DNA of 11,585 nt, from contig CAMLHP010000060.1 of NCBI GenBank assembly GCA_946479805.1, positions 1-11,585 on the forward strand, in the 5' to 3' direction. How positions within the stretch are numbered: position 1 is the stretch's first letter; every line of letters begins with the position of its first letter. A program made the position numbers and the translations under genes. The notes below the pieces were generated by a model that was given only the letters and a program-made list of their open reading frames with translations, was not told the origin of the DNA and searched no databases. Of the stretch, positions 1-7,365 are shown piece by piece. Source of the DNA: an uncultured Gemmatimonadota bacterium (GTDB lineage Bacteria; Gemmatimonadota; Gemmatimonadetes; Gemmatimonadales; GWC2-71-9).

Positions 1-1
1 G

Positions 2-55
2 CCGCTGGTGGTGGACATCGGCACCGGTCCCAACTGGCTCGACGCCAAACACTGA
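2..55 (+). CDS. C-terminal tail of an unrecognised protein (5' end outside window)
   Basis: Reading from base 2 gives a short tail, PLVVDIGTGPNWLDAKH, ending at TGA 53-55. The stop lies just before a well-supported start codon on the same strand, and a GAGAGG sequence at 54-59 overlaps it, as is usual at operon junctions. That spacing is why I prefer this frame over the other frame that is also open here. Only 17 residues are visible, too few to name a family. The gene probably forms an operon with the barrel protein that follows. Confidence 0.55.
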   Translation, partial: PLVVDIGTGPNWLDAKH

Positions 56-60
56 GAGGC

Positions 61-1356
61 ATGATGGCTGTTGCAGTACCTCTTCTGCTGACCCTGTTTG
101 CCGGAAGCGCCCTGTTCACCGTCGCAGTCGCCCAGGATTCGCTGCCCCCGCCTTCCTCGACGTCGCGCCTCCGCGTTTTCATTGACTGCCCCCAGACCCA
201 CTGCGATCTGGATTATTTCCGGCGGGAGATCCCGTTCGTGGACTATGTCCGCGACCGGAACGACGCGGACGTCCACGTACTGGTTACCGAGCAGTCCACC
301 GGCGGCGGGGGCAGCGCATACACGGCGTCGTTCATCGGCCTGCGCCGGTTTGCCAGCCGGGTGGACACGCTGCGGTTCTTTGCTGCCGATGCCTCCACCG
401 ACGACGAGGTGCGCTCGGGCCTGGCGCGAATCTTCAAGCTCGGGCTGGTTCCCTTCGTTGCGGGCACACCCGAGGCCGATCGCATCACCATCAGCTACGA
501 CGCCCCCGAGGGCGCAGCAGCGATTCCCGCCGTGCCTGCTGCAGATCCCTGGAACTTCTGGGTCTTCGAAGTGGACGGCGAGACGGATATCAGCGGCGAG
601 TCGAGCTACCGCAATGTCGACCTCGGCGGCGGCATCTCGGCGCGCCGGTCCACCGACCAGCTCAAGCTGGGATTCTCCCTCGATGGCAATTACGAACGCA
701 GCAGCTTCGACCTCGACAGCGTCACGACCGTCACCAGCACCCAGGAGAGCTACGGTGCCAGCGCCTTCGCGGTGAAGAGCCTGGGGCCGCACTGGGGTGC
801 CCGCGCCTCGCTGGCCGCAAACCGCTCGTCCTACGACAACCGGAAACTCGGCCTCCGCGCCGGCGCGGGGATCGAGTACGACGTGTTTCCCTACACCGAA
901 TCGGCGCGCCGGCTGCTCACCCTGCGCTACGAAGTCGGCGCCAATCACTTTGCGTATGATGAAGAGACAATCTTCCTCGTGACCGAGGAGACAGTGCTGG
1001 ACCACGAGATGGAACTCTCGCTCGATGCCATCCAGCCCTGGGGCGAGACAGGCATTGGCCTCCGGGGCCGGCAGTATCTCGATGACCTGGGCAAGACATC
1101 ACTTCGGTTCTTCGGGGACATCGAGGTGAGGGTGGTGCGGGGACTGTCACTCGAACTCGACGGCAGCATCTCGCGCATTCGGGACCAGCGCTATCTCCCC
1201 GCCGGCGGACTCACCCCCGAGGAGATCCTGCTGCGGCAGCAGGACCTGGCCACCGATTACCGCTATGATCTCTCGCTGGGGTTCAGCTACAGCTTCGGCT
1301 CGATCTACAACAATGTCGTGAACCGGAGGTTCGGGGACGGGGACATAGATTTCTAG
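61..1356 (+). CDS. Secreted/outer-membrane protein: small N-terminal domain plus C-terminal beta-barrel, function unknown
   Basis: This 431-aa protein starts with a hydrophobic signal peptide (about residues 1-25, ending VAVAQD). A compact alpha/beta-looking domain follows at about 35-140, with two cysteines (C43, C48) and the phrase IPFVDYVRDRNDADVHVLVT. A linker rich in Ala and Pro leads to a region at about 163-431 of alternating aromatic/polar strands typical of an outer-membrane barrel, ending in phenylalanine. From memory it resembles a family of uncharacterised proteins in Bacteroidota and Ignavibacteria with the same two-part layout and an NNVVN-R-F ending; this is recollection, not a search. 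No enzymatic motif is seen. The start could be ATG 61 or the adjacent ATG 64; the GAGAGG at 54-59 is better spaced for ATG 64. It follows the upstream gene by 5 bases, so the two are probably co-transcribed. Confidence 0.8.
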   Translation: MMAVAVPLLLTLFAGSALFTVAVAQDSLPPPSSTSRLRVFIDCPQTHCDLDYFRREIPFVDYVRDRNDADVHVLVTEQSTGGGGSAYTASFIGLRRFASRVDTLRFFAADASTDDEVRSGLARIFKLGLVPFVAGTPEADRITISYDAPEGAAAIPAVPAADPWNFWVFEVDGETDISGESSYRNVDLGGGISARRSTDQLKLGFSLDGNYERSSFDLDSVTTVTSTQESYGASAFAVKSLGPHWGARASLAANRSSYDNRKLGLRAGAGIEYDVFPYTESARRLLTLRYEVGANHFAYDEETIFLVTEETVLDHEMELSLDAIQPWGETGIGLRGRQYLDDLGKTSLRFFGDIEVRVVRGLSLELDGSISRIRDQRYLPAGGLTPEEILLRQQDLATDYRYDLSLGFSYSFGSIYNNVVNRRFGDGDIDF

Positions 1357-1358
1357 TT

Positions 1359-1390
1359 CGGGGGCGGCCTGCCTGCCTGCCGCCCCCCCG
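1359..1390. terminator. GC-rich hairpin between convergent genes, probable bidirectional terminator
   Basis: GGGGGCGGC at 1360-1368 pairs perfectly with GCCGCCCCC at 1379-1387, giving a 9-bp stem with a 10-base loop (1369-1378) made of CCTG-like repeats. It occupies almost the whole 37-base gap between the barrel-protein stop and the stop of the opposing MMPL gene. On the plus strand it is followed by a weak T-rich stretch (ATTTCTTC, around 1395-1402). No strong U-tract is present on either strand, so the terminator role is inferred from stem strength and convergent context. Confidence 0.65.
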
Positions 1391-1393
1391 ACA

Positions 1394-3649
1394 TCATTTC
1401 TTCAGCTCTCTCCGCCCGCCGGGCCACCAGTTCCACTCTCCAGCCAACTGCATGAAAGCGGGCACCAGCACCATCCGGATGATGGTCGCATCCAGCAGCA
1501 CCGCTATCGCGAGGCCGAAGCCAAGGAACTGCATCACCAGCACCCGCGCGAATGCGAACGCCCCGAACACGAGGATCATGATCAGCGCGGCGCTGGTGAT
1601 GACGCTGGCCGTGGCGCTGAGGCCCTCCATTGTGGCTTCATCATTGCGACCGGTCCGGTCGAACGCCTCCTTGATCCGGCTCAGCAGGAACACCTCGTAG
1701 TCCATGCTCAGCCCGAAGACCACTGCGAAGACCAGCACCGGTACCACGACGAAGATCGCCGAGGTCGCTCCGCTCAACCCCAGAAGCTGAGCGCCGATGC
1801 CGTACTGGAAGACCAGCACTATCAACCCGAAGGTGGCGCTCACCGACAGGCTGTTCATTACCACGGCCTTTATCGGCACCAGCACCGAGCGGAACGCCAC
1901 AGCCAGGAGCACCGCGCTGGCGGCCAGCACCAGTGCCACCAGCATCGGGAACCGGTCCATCATGTCGTCCTGAAAGTCGAGCGCGCTTGCGGCGTATCCC
2001 CCAACCCTGATTGTGGCATGCCGCAGCTGTTTCGGCGGCGAGGCGTTGATTTCGCGAATCCGGCGCACCAGCTCCTGGGTGGTTGTGAGCGACGTGCTGT
2101 CGGACGGGATCACGTCCAGCAGCGCCACCCGGGTGTCCTCGCTCAGGTAGCTGTCCAGGAAATCGCCGTACGTGGCGCGGGCGCTGTCGAGCTCGCTGTA
2201 GAAGGCTGACAGCGTGAGGATCGAGCGCGAGTCGCCCAAATCCACCGGGCTCCGGACATCGCGCACCCGGGGGTCGGCCCGGAACGAATCGGAGAGCGCG
2301 AGCAGCCCGCGGAGCGACGTGGCGCGCACCACCGACTCGCCCTCGGGCAGCTCGACCACCACCCTCACCGGCTGCACGTAGCCCGCGACCCCCATGCGGG
2401 TGAGCATGTCGAGGCCCTGGCCGGCCTCGGTGGATGAGGGCCACCAGTTGCGGGCCGGCAGCCCGATCCGGATCAGGAACAGCGGCGCCGTAAGCAGCGC
2501 AATGCCCATTCCGCCCAGCAGCAGTGCGCGCCTCGGATGGCGGTGGAGGCTGCGGGCCCACTTTTCCCAGGCCTGCGGCGAGTGGTACCACGTCAGCCTG
2601 CGCGCCAGCCACTTGGGACGGTCGATGTCGCGCCCGATGATCGCCAGCAGCACCGGCAGGAGCGTGGTGGAGAGCAGCACCGCCGCCGCAACCACCACCA
2701 GGCCGCCCAGCCCCACGCTTCGGGTCTCGATCAGCGGCGTGAAGAGCAGCGCCCCGAACCCCACAACTACCGTCAGTCCCGACGTAACCACCGCCGCTCC
2801 GGCGGTCAGCATGGTGTTGACCGCCGCCTCCCGCCGCCGGTGCCCCCGCCGCAATTCTTCCCGGAAACGCGTCACCATCAGCAGCGAGTAGTCGATGCCC
2901 ACACCCAGACCGATCATCGTGGTCATGTTGAGCACGAAGATCGACATCGGGGTGACGTGGGTCAGCATGCCGATGACCGTCAGCGAGACCGCGATCGCCA
3001 GCAGGCCGATGACCAGCGGCAGCGCCGCCGCGACCAGTGCGCCGAAGGCGAGGATCAGCACCACCAGTGTCAGCGGCAGCAGCCGGGCCTCCAGGCGGGT
3101 GCTGTCGTCGGCGCTCACGGTGCGGATGTCGAGGTCGAGCGGCGAGCGCCCGGTGACATGAGCCGTGTACTGGCTGCCGTCGGGAAGCGCCGCGATGGTG
3201 CGCTGCACCAGTTCCCGGGTTGGGAGCACCAGACGAGAGACGGTGTCGCCTTCCGAAGCGGCCAGCGCTACTACCACGAAGGTGCCGCGATGATCGCTGG
3301 AGATGAATGTGCTGTCACCCGTGGCAGGCCAGCTGGCCACGGCCCGCACCCAGGGCTGGGCCTCCAGGGCGCGTATCAGGCTGTCGAGCACCTGCCGCGG
3401 GCGTCCCGCGTCGAAAGGCGCAGGACCCTCCAGCGTCACCGCGAAGAAGTCGCTCAGCGGGCGGGCGAACCTCTCGTCCAGCATGCGGTCGGCGACTGTC
3501 GCCTCGGTGGCCTGATTACTGCCGCCCCGGATATTGAGGAGCTGGGGAGTGGCGGGGGCGCGCAGCAGCGCCACCGCACCCAGCAGCATCCAGACTACCA
3601 GGACAGCCCAGCGCCAGCGTACCAGCGCGTGGGCGAATGCTCGCATCAC
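1394..3649 (-). CDS. MMPL/RND-superfamily transporter
   Basis: This 751-aa inner-membrane protein has the doubled MMPL layout. TM1 is at about 13-30, a large outer loop at 31-185, and TM2-6 at about 188-340. A second half follows with TM7 at about 374-394, an outer loop to about 565, and TM8-12 at about 568-735. Each half carries the Asp-Tyr pair of the family's proton relay: GIDYS (D253, Y254) and SMDYE (D650, Y651), each followed by a basic stretch. The family exports lipids, hydrophobic compounds or drugs using the proton gradient; the substrate here cannot be read from sequence. The start is GTG 3649 with ATG 3646 directly after it. GAGGAG at 3662-3667 (minus strand) is better spaced for GTG. 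The gene stands alone, diverging from the protease gene and converging on the barrel-protein gene, with no adjacent membrane-fusion or TolC-like partner in the window. Confidence 0.93.
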   Translation of the reverse strand: MMRAFAHALVRWRWAVLVVWMLLGAVALLRAPATPQLLNIRGGSNQATEATVADRMLDERFARPLSDFFAVTLEGPAPFDAGRPRQVLDSLIRALEAQPWVRAVASWPATGDSTFISSDHRGTFVVVALAASEGDTVSRLVLPTRELVQRTIAALPDGSQYTAHVTGRSPLDLDIRTVSADDSTRLEARLLPLTLVVLILAFGALVAAALPLVIGLLAIAVSLTVIGMLTHVTPMSIFVLNMTTMIGLGVGIDYSLLMVTRFREELRRGHRRREAAVNTMLTAGAAVVTSGLTVVVGFGALLFTPLIETRSVGLGGLVVVAAAVLLSTTLLPVLLAIIGRDIDRPKWLARRLTWYHSPQAWEKWARSLHRHPRRALLLGGMGIALLTAPLFLIRIGLPARNWWPSSTEAGQGLDMLTRMGVAGYVQPVRVVVELPEGESVVRATSLRGLLALSDSFRADPRVRDVRSPVDLGDSRSILTLSAFYSELDSARATYGDFLDSYLSEDTRVALLDVIPSDSTSLTTTQELVRRIREINASPPKQLRHATIRVGGYAASALDFQDDMMDRFPMLVALVLAASAVLLAVAFRSVLVPIKAVVMNSLSVSATFGLIVLVFQYGIGAQLLGLSGATSAIFVVVPVLVFAVVFGLSMDYEVFLLSRIKEAFDRTGRNDEATMEGLSATASVITSAALIMILVFGAFAFARVLVMQFLGFGLAIAVLLDATIIRMVLVPAFMQLAGEWNWWPGGRRELKK

Positions 3650-3661
3650 TGGAAGAGCGAT

Positions 3662-3667
3662 CTCCTC
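3662..3667 (-). promoter_or_regulatory. Ribosome binding site of the MMPL gene
   Basis: The minus strand reads GAGGAG 12 bases before GTG 3649 and 15 bases before ATG 3646. It is the only Shine-Dalgarno-like sequence near this start and favours the GTG. Confidence 0.55.
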
Positions 3668-3674
3668 GGGTGGG

Positions 3675-3710
3675 GGGCCGTAGGTGGCCCAAAAAGCCCC
3701 CTCTGGGGCT
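3675..3710 (-). promoter_or_regulatory. Terminator-like hairpin in the leader region of the MMPL gene
   Basis: On the minus strand AGCCCC (3705-3710) and GGGGCT (3695-3700) form a 6-bp stem with an AGAG loop, followed at once by a run of Ts (3691-3695): the form of a small intrinsic terminator. Immediately downstream a second hairpin, GGGCC/GGCCC (3686-3690 with 3675-3679), abuts it. A third pairing between the 3' arm of the first hairpin and the GCCCCC at about 3673-3678 is also possible. It lies 26-61 bases before the MMPL start, so it could attenuate MMPL transcription. It could also simply stop antisense transcription coming from the divergent gene. No promoter upstream of it on the minus strand was convincing. 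Confidence 0.4.
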
Positions 3711-3771
3711 CGGGACGCGCAATGTTAGGCCAGGCGGCGCGCTGACGCCAGCGCAGCGGCCCGTCCCTTGC

Positions 3772-3777
3772 TATAAT
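3772..3777 (+). promoter_or_regulatory. Consensus -10 box (TATAAT) before the matrixin-like protease gene
   Basis: A perfect TATAAT lies 15 bases before ATG 3793 in otherwise GC-rich sequence. Transcription from it would begin about 3784 and leave a leader of only about 9 bases. No good -35 box is found at the normal distance (CTGACG at 3742-3747 is too far upstream). The AGGGG at about 3779-3783 could serve as a ribosome binding site only if transcription starts further upstream. Confidence 0.4.
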
Positions 3778-3792
3778 CAGGGGCCAGCCAAA

Positions 3793-4584
3793 ATGAACCG
3801 ATACATTCTTCCCGTTGTCACGCTGTCACTTGCGGTCATCGTGCTCGTTGACCGCGTGCAGCACGTGCGCGATCTGCGCCACACCCGGGCGTCTGCCGGG
3901 GGCGAGACCACGGCGGTGGCTCCCGCCCGCGCCGATCAGCCGGTGGCCAGCGATCGCGCTGAGGTGGGCCGGGCCGGGGCAACTGCGGGAGGGATGGATC
4001 GACTGGCCCGGCTGGCCGCCCGGCAGCAGCTGGCTGCGGTGGCCGGATACGCTTATCTCGACTCGCTGCTGGCGTCCACCGACTCGGTGGTACGGCGCTG
4101 GCCCGACCGCACCAGTGGCCCGCTGCGGGTGGCCATCGTTGAGGGCGGTGCCGATGGATATCGTCCACGTATGGCGACGTTCGTTCGGCGGGCTCTCGCG
4201 CTGTGGGAAGAAACCGATGCGGGTGTTCAGTTCGAGACAGTCAGCGATACCCTCGCGGCGGATATCATCGTTCGCTGGATCGATCGTTTTCCGTTTGACC
4301 GCGCCGGCCAGACCGACATCACCTGGGACCGCGCCGGCCGGGTGCGGCACGCCGCGATCTCGCTGGCAATTCGCACGAGCACCGGTCTCCGGCTTCCCGA
4401 CGCATCGCTCTTCGCCGTGGCGGTTCACGAGACCGGCCACGCCATAGGGCTGCCCCATTCGGCCGATTCGGCCGACGTGATGTTCCCTGCTACCCGGGTC
4501 GGCGTGCTGACTCCGCGCGACCGGCGCACCGCGCAGGTGCTCTATGCCCTGCCGGTTGGACCTGTGACCGACACGATCCGCTAG
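3793..4584 (+). CDS. Membrane-anchored matrixin-like zinc metalloprotease (M10/metzincin)
   Basis: This 263-aa protein begins with a short hydrophobic segment (about residues 4-20) acting as signal anchor or signal peptide, so the catalytic part should lie outside the cytoplasm. A low-complexity Ala/Arg-rich stretch follows, then the protease domain at about 110-255. The zinc-binding motif HETGHAIGLPH is complete: H212, E213 (catalytic), H216, G219 and H222. A Met-turn candidate (DVM, M230) follows at the expected distance. The region before it (VQFETVSDTLAADIIVRW) fits the strand preceding the active-site helix in matrixins. I see no cysteine-switch propeptide. The frame is open upstream to about 3637, but ATG 3793 is the first start that gives a clean hydrophobic N-terminus. 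The stop is one base from the next ATG, so the two genes are probably translated together. The natural substrate is unknown. Confidence 0.88.
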   Translation: MNRYILPVVTLSLAVIVLVDRVQHVRDLRHTRASAGGETTAVAPARADQPVASDRAEVGRAGATAGGMDRLARLAARQQLAAVAGYAYLDSLLASTDSVVRRWPDRTSGPLRVAIVEGGADGYRPRMATFVRRALALWEETDAGVQFETVSDTLAADIIVRWIDRFPFDRAGQTDITWDRAGRVRHAAISLAIRTSTGLRLPDASLFAVAVHETGHAIGLPHSADSADVMFPATRVGVLTPRDRRTAQVLYALPVGPVTDTIR

Positions 4585-4585
4585 C

Positions 4586-5767
4586 ATGACCCGGTTCCGC
4601 CTCCTCTCCCGCTTCGGCCTTTCGGCCCTGACCCTAGCAATGGGTCTGGGCCTGGCTGCGCCGTCGCGACTGGCCGCGGACGACGCCCCCGACTTCAAGG
4701 CGGTGGATGCTGCGGTGCGCCGCGGGATCAGCCGCGGTGTCTATCCCGGTGCGGTGCTTGTGGTGGGACGGAGCGATACGCTGCTTCACGCCGAGCGCTA
4801 TGGGCGTCTCACCTGGGACGTTCGCTCGGCCCGGCCCAGGAGCGACTCGACGCTCTGGGACTTGGCCTCGCTGACCAAGGTGGTCACTGCAGGAGCCGCG
4901 ATGCGGCTCATTGACAAGGGGCTGCTCAATCTCGATGCGCCGGTAAGCACCTACGTGGCCGAGTTCCATGGCGGCATGCGTGACCAGGTCACCGTCAGGA
5001 TGCTGCTGAACCATACCAGCGGCCTCCGCCCCTATATCCCGTTCTGGCGCACGGCATCGTCACGGGACGAGGCCCTGACCCAGCTATTTGCCGATCCGCT
5101 TCGGCGCCCGCCGGGTGCTGCGTCCGAGTACAGTGACCTCAACGCCATCCTGATGGGGCTGGTGCTGGAGCGCGCCAGCGGCGTGAGCCTCGATTCGCTG
5201 CTGCGACGGGAAGTGCTGGACCCCCTGGCGATGCACCAGACCTGGTTCCGCCCCGAGGCGTCGCTCTGGCAGCGCGCTGCCCCCAGCTTCAAGGAGAACG
5301 ATGTCCCGGTCTTCGGTGTCCCCAGCGACCAGAATGCGGTGATGCTGGGCGGCATATCAGGACATGCCGGACTCTTCGCCACCGGGCGCGACATCGCGCG
5401 CTACGCCCAGGCCTGGCTCCGAGGTGGCGCAACAGCGGATGGCGGCACCTGGGTCCAGAGCGAGACCATCAGGGAGTTCCTCACCGCCTCGCCCCATTCC
5501 GGCACCCGGCTGCTGGGCTGGGACACGCCGGATCCCGAGTACGAGCCGCCCTCGGTCTTCGGGCGGATGCTGAGCCCGCTGGCCTACGGACACACCGGCT
5601 GGTCCGGCACCGAGGTGTGGATCGACCCTGCGCGCGATCTCTTCATGGTGTTCCTCACCAACCGGAGCTTCGATCCGCGCGCGCGCAACTCCATCCGTGC
5701 ACTACGTGACATCCGGTCCGCGGTGTCGGATGCGATCGCGCGGGAAGTGCCGGTGGTTGCTTCGTAA
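4586..5767 (+). CDS. Exported serine hydrolase of the beta-lactamase/penicillin-binding-protein family
   Basis: This 393-aa protein has a signal peptide (about 1-31) and a full class C-like beta-lactamase fold. The nucleophile motif is SLTK (S95, K98), the second motif is YSD (Y182), and the KTG-equivalent is HTG (H336-G338) in YGHTGWSGTEVWIDP. GGISGHAGLFAT at about 255-266 is typical of this group. YSD and HTG in place of YxN and KTG are common in esterases, D-aminopeptidases and PBP-like enzymes of this family. An esterase or peptidoglycan/peptide hydrolase is therefore more likely than a true drug-resistance lactamase, though sequence alone cannot decide. The start at ATG 4586 lies one base after the upstream stop with no separate Shine-Dalgarno sequence, implying translational coupling with the metalloprotease gene. 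Confidence 0.9.
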   Translation: MTRFRLLSRFGLSALTLAMGLGLAAPSRLAADDAPDFKAVDAAVRRGISRGVYPGAVLVVGRSDTLLHAERYGRLTWDVRSARPRSDSTLWDLASLTKVVTAGAAMRLIDKGLLNLDAPVSTYVAEFHGGMRDQVTVRMLLNHTSGLRPYIPFWRTASSRDEALTQLFADPLRRPPGAASEYSDLNAILMGLVLERASGVSLDSLLRREVLDPLAMHQTWFRPEASLWQRAAPSFKENDVPVFGVPSDQNAVMLGGISGHAGLFATGRDIARYAQAWLRGGATADGGTWVQSETIREFLTASPHSGTRLLGWDTPDPEYEPPSVFGRMLSPLAYGHTGWSGTEVWIDPARDLFMVFLTNRSFDPRARNSIRALRDIRSAVSDAIAREVPVVAS

Positions 5768-5823
5768 CTCCGACAGCACCATCACGCCTTTGCCGTTTTG
5801 CGCGCTCGCAATTAGAGTTGGGA

Positions 5824-6120
5824 ATGACCAGCGAAACCGTCAGAAAGGCGTTGAGAGGCGTCAAGGATCCTGAACTCGGCATCAACATCGTAGACCTCGG
5901 CCTGGTGTACGACGTGGCCGTCAGCGACGCCGGCGATGCCCACATCCAGATGACACTGACATCGCCTGGGTGTCCGGCCGGTGCCGAGATCGTTCAGGAC
6001 GTGAAGAACGTGATAGGCGACCTCGAAGGAATCGAGTCGGTGGAAGTCGAGCTGGTGTGGGAGCCGTTCTGGACCCCGGACAAGATGGATCCCAGGGTCA
6101 AGGCGTTCATGGGGTTCTAG
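5824..6120 (+). CDS. MIP18/SufT-like (DUF59) Fe-S cluster assembly protein
   Basis: This 98-aa protein is a single DUF59 domain, close to the usual length of the family. It shows the hallmark DPELGINIVDLGLVYDV segment (15-31) and the conserved TSPGCPAG with C50, the cysteine thought to take part in Fe-S transfer. The C-terminus (WEPFWTPDKM) is typical of bacterial members. Relatives (SufT, PaaD, MIP18) help deliver Fe-S clusters to target proteins in the cytoplasm. No suf or isc genes are in view, though a 7Fe ferredoxin lies 2.7 kb downstream. The start could be TTG 5818 or ATG 5824; I chose ATG because the GAG at 5815-5817 gives it normal spacing, while the TTG would have none. The stop overlaps the stop of the opposing RNase D gene. 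Confidence 0.9.
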   Translation: MTSETVRKALRGVKDPELGINIVDLGLVYDVAVSDAGDAHIQMTLTSPGCPAGAEIVQDVKNVIGDLEGIESVEVELVWEPFWTPDKMDPRVKAFMGF

Positions 6121-7277
6121 CCGCCGCTTCCAGCAGCCGCCAGCAGCTTCTCTCCCACAACCTCGCGCTGCCAGCGTCGCATCCCTTCGACGCCCGACAG
6201 GTCAGTTGTGCCCGGCTCCAGCCGGGCAATCCCCTCGAGTATGCTGTTGGGCGCCAGCACCCCGGGCGCCAGCCCTAGCCGTTCCGCTTCCGCGTTCCGC
6301 ACGGCCTTGAGTCTTTCCAGCCGCTCCTCGAAAGCCGGATCCACCGCTCTCCTGGGCAGGCGGACCCTCTGCGGAAGCTCGGCATCTGGAATGGCCATTG
6401 CGCGCTCCAGCGCGGCCATCACCTCATCGCCCCGCCGCTCCAGGAGATCCCGCCCCACCCCGCGAACCTGTCCCAGCGCCGCAAGGTTTGCCGGCGGATC
6501 GATCGCCATCGCCATGATCGGCTCGTTGTTGATGATCCGGAACGCAGCCCGGTCGAGCCGGCGGGCCGTGACATCGCGCCATTTGTACAGCTCGCGCAGG
6601 ATGGCGAGCTGTCTTGGCTTGAGCGCCTTCGCTCCCTTCATTCTGAGCCAGGGCGCCTCCGGCTCCTGGCCGGACCACTCGACCGTCTCGAGCAAGGCAA
6701 ACTCCTCTTCTGCCCACGACAGCCGCCCCATCTCCTCGAGGCGAGTACGCAGAATGTCGCGCAGCTCGGGGAGATAGTGGGTGTCGGACGCCGCGTAGCG
6801 CAGCATCGGTTCGGTCAGGGGCCGGGCGGACCAGTCGGCACGCTGGTATCGCTTGTCGAGGGTGACGCCGAGGTACTTGGCGAGCAGCGCCGCGAGGCCG
6901 ATCCCCGGCTCGTTGAGCAGCTGTGCCGCCACCCGGGTGTCGAAGAGCCTGTTGGCACGGAAGCCGAACTCGCGCTCGAGCAGGCGGAGGTCGTAGTCGG
7001 CGTCGTGGAAGACAACCTCGACCGACGGTTTCGCCAGCAACTCGCCGAATTGCTCCAGGCTGGAGACAGCCAATGGGTCGACCACGGCGGTCAGTTGCCG
7101 GCTGGAGAGCTGCAGCAGGTAGACCCGGTCGAGGTATCGGTGAAAGCTGGCTGCTTCGGTGTCAACTGCGAGGAGGGGAGAGGAGCTGAGGCTCGAGATC
7201 AGGTCCTTCAGGCCGGCGTCGTCCTCGATGAGCTGGACCGGGCCGAGCGGACGTGACGGGGCGGGGGAAGTCGTCAT
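6117..7277 (-). CDS. rnd: Ribonuclease D, 3'-5' exoribonuclease
   Basis: This 386-aa protein has the DEDDy exonuclease domain at about 12-185. VDTEAAS carries D39 and E41, FHDADYDL carries D96, and YAASDTHYL carries Y161 and D165, so all metal-binding and catalytic positions are present. An HRDC domain follows at about 217-296 (GQVRGVGRDLLERRG), then a helical C-terminal tail, matching the domain order of bacterial RNase D. The family trims 3' ends of tRNA precursors and other small RNAs in the cytoplasm. ATG 7277 is the first start before the exonuclease domain; no clear Shine-Dalgarno sequence precedes it. A possible promoter lies at 7335-7364. A 57-aa gene on the same strand ends 88 bases upstream. 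The two convergent stop codons at 6117-6120 overlap within CTAG. Confidence 0.94.
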   Translation of the reverse strand: MTTSPAPSRPLGPVQLIEDDAGLKDLISSLSSSPLLAVDTEAASFHRYLDRVYLLQLSSRQLTAVVDPLAVSSLEQFGELLAKPSVEVVFHDADYDLRLLEREFGFRANRLFDTRVAAQLLNEPGIGLAALLAKYLGVTLDKRYQRADWSARPLTEPMLRYAASDTHYLPELRDILRTRLEEMGRLSWAEEEFALLETVEWSGQEPEAPWLRMKGAKALKPRQLAILRELYKWRDVTARRLDRAAFRIINNEPIMAMAIDPPANLAALGQVRGVGRDLLERRGDEVMAALERAMAIPDAELPQRVRLPRRAVDPAFEERLERLKAVRNAEAERLGLAPGVLAPNSILEGIARLEPGTTDLSGVEGMRRWQREVVGEKLLAAAGSGG

Positions 7278-7334
7278 GGCCGAAAGGTGGCCGCAGCCGT
7301 CAGATCATGCCAGTTTCGGCTACTGACGAGAGCC

Positions 7335-7364
7335 AGTGTAGCGTCAGCGAGAAGTCACTGTCAC
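7335..7364 (-). promoter_or_regulatory. Candidate sigma-70-type promoter for RNase D
   Basis: The minus strand carries GTGACA (7359-7364, five of six matches to the -35 consensus), an 18-base spacer, and TACACT (7335-7340, four of six to the -10 consensus). A start near 7328 would give a leader of about 50 bases before ATG 7277. The -35 box begins just after the stop codon of the upstream 57-aa gene. In high-GC DNA such matches also arise by chance. Confidence 0.35.
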
Positions 7365-7365
7365 G

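Noticed and set aside
2537..3745. A 402-codon open frame on the plus strand opposite the MMPL gene
   Set aside because: Its translation is dominated by Gln, Arg and His with no fold or motif, and it lies opposite a well-supported transporter. Long antisense frames are expected at this GC content.
3826..4698. A 290-codon minus-strand frame opposite the metalloprotease
   Set aside because: Arg-rich with no domain; the opposite strand holds a complete HExxHxxGxxH protease.
5790..5818. A sigma-70-like promoter (TTGCCG, 17 bases, TAGAGT) before the SufT-like gene
   Set aside because: It would place the transcription start at or after the ATG and each box matches only four of six bases.
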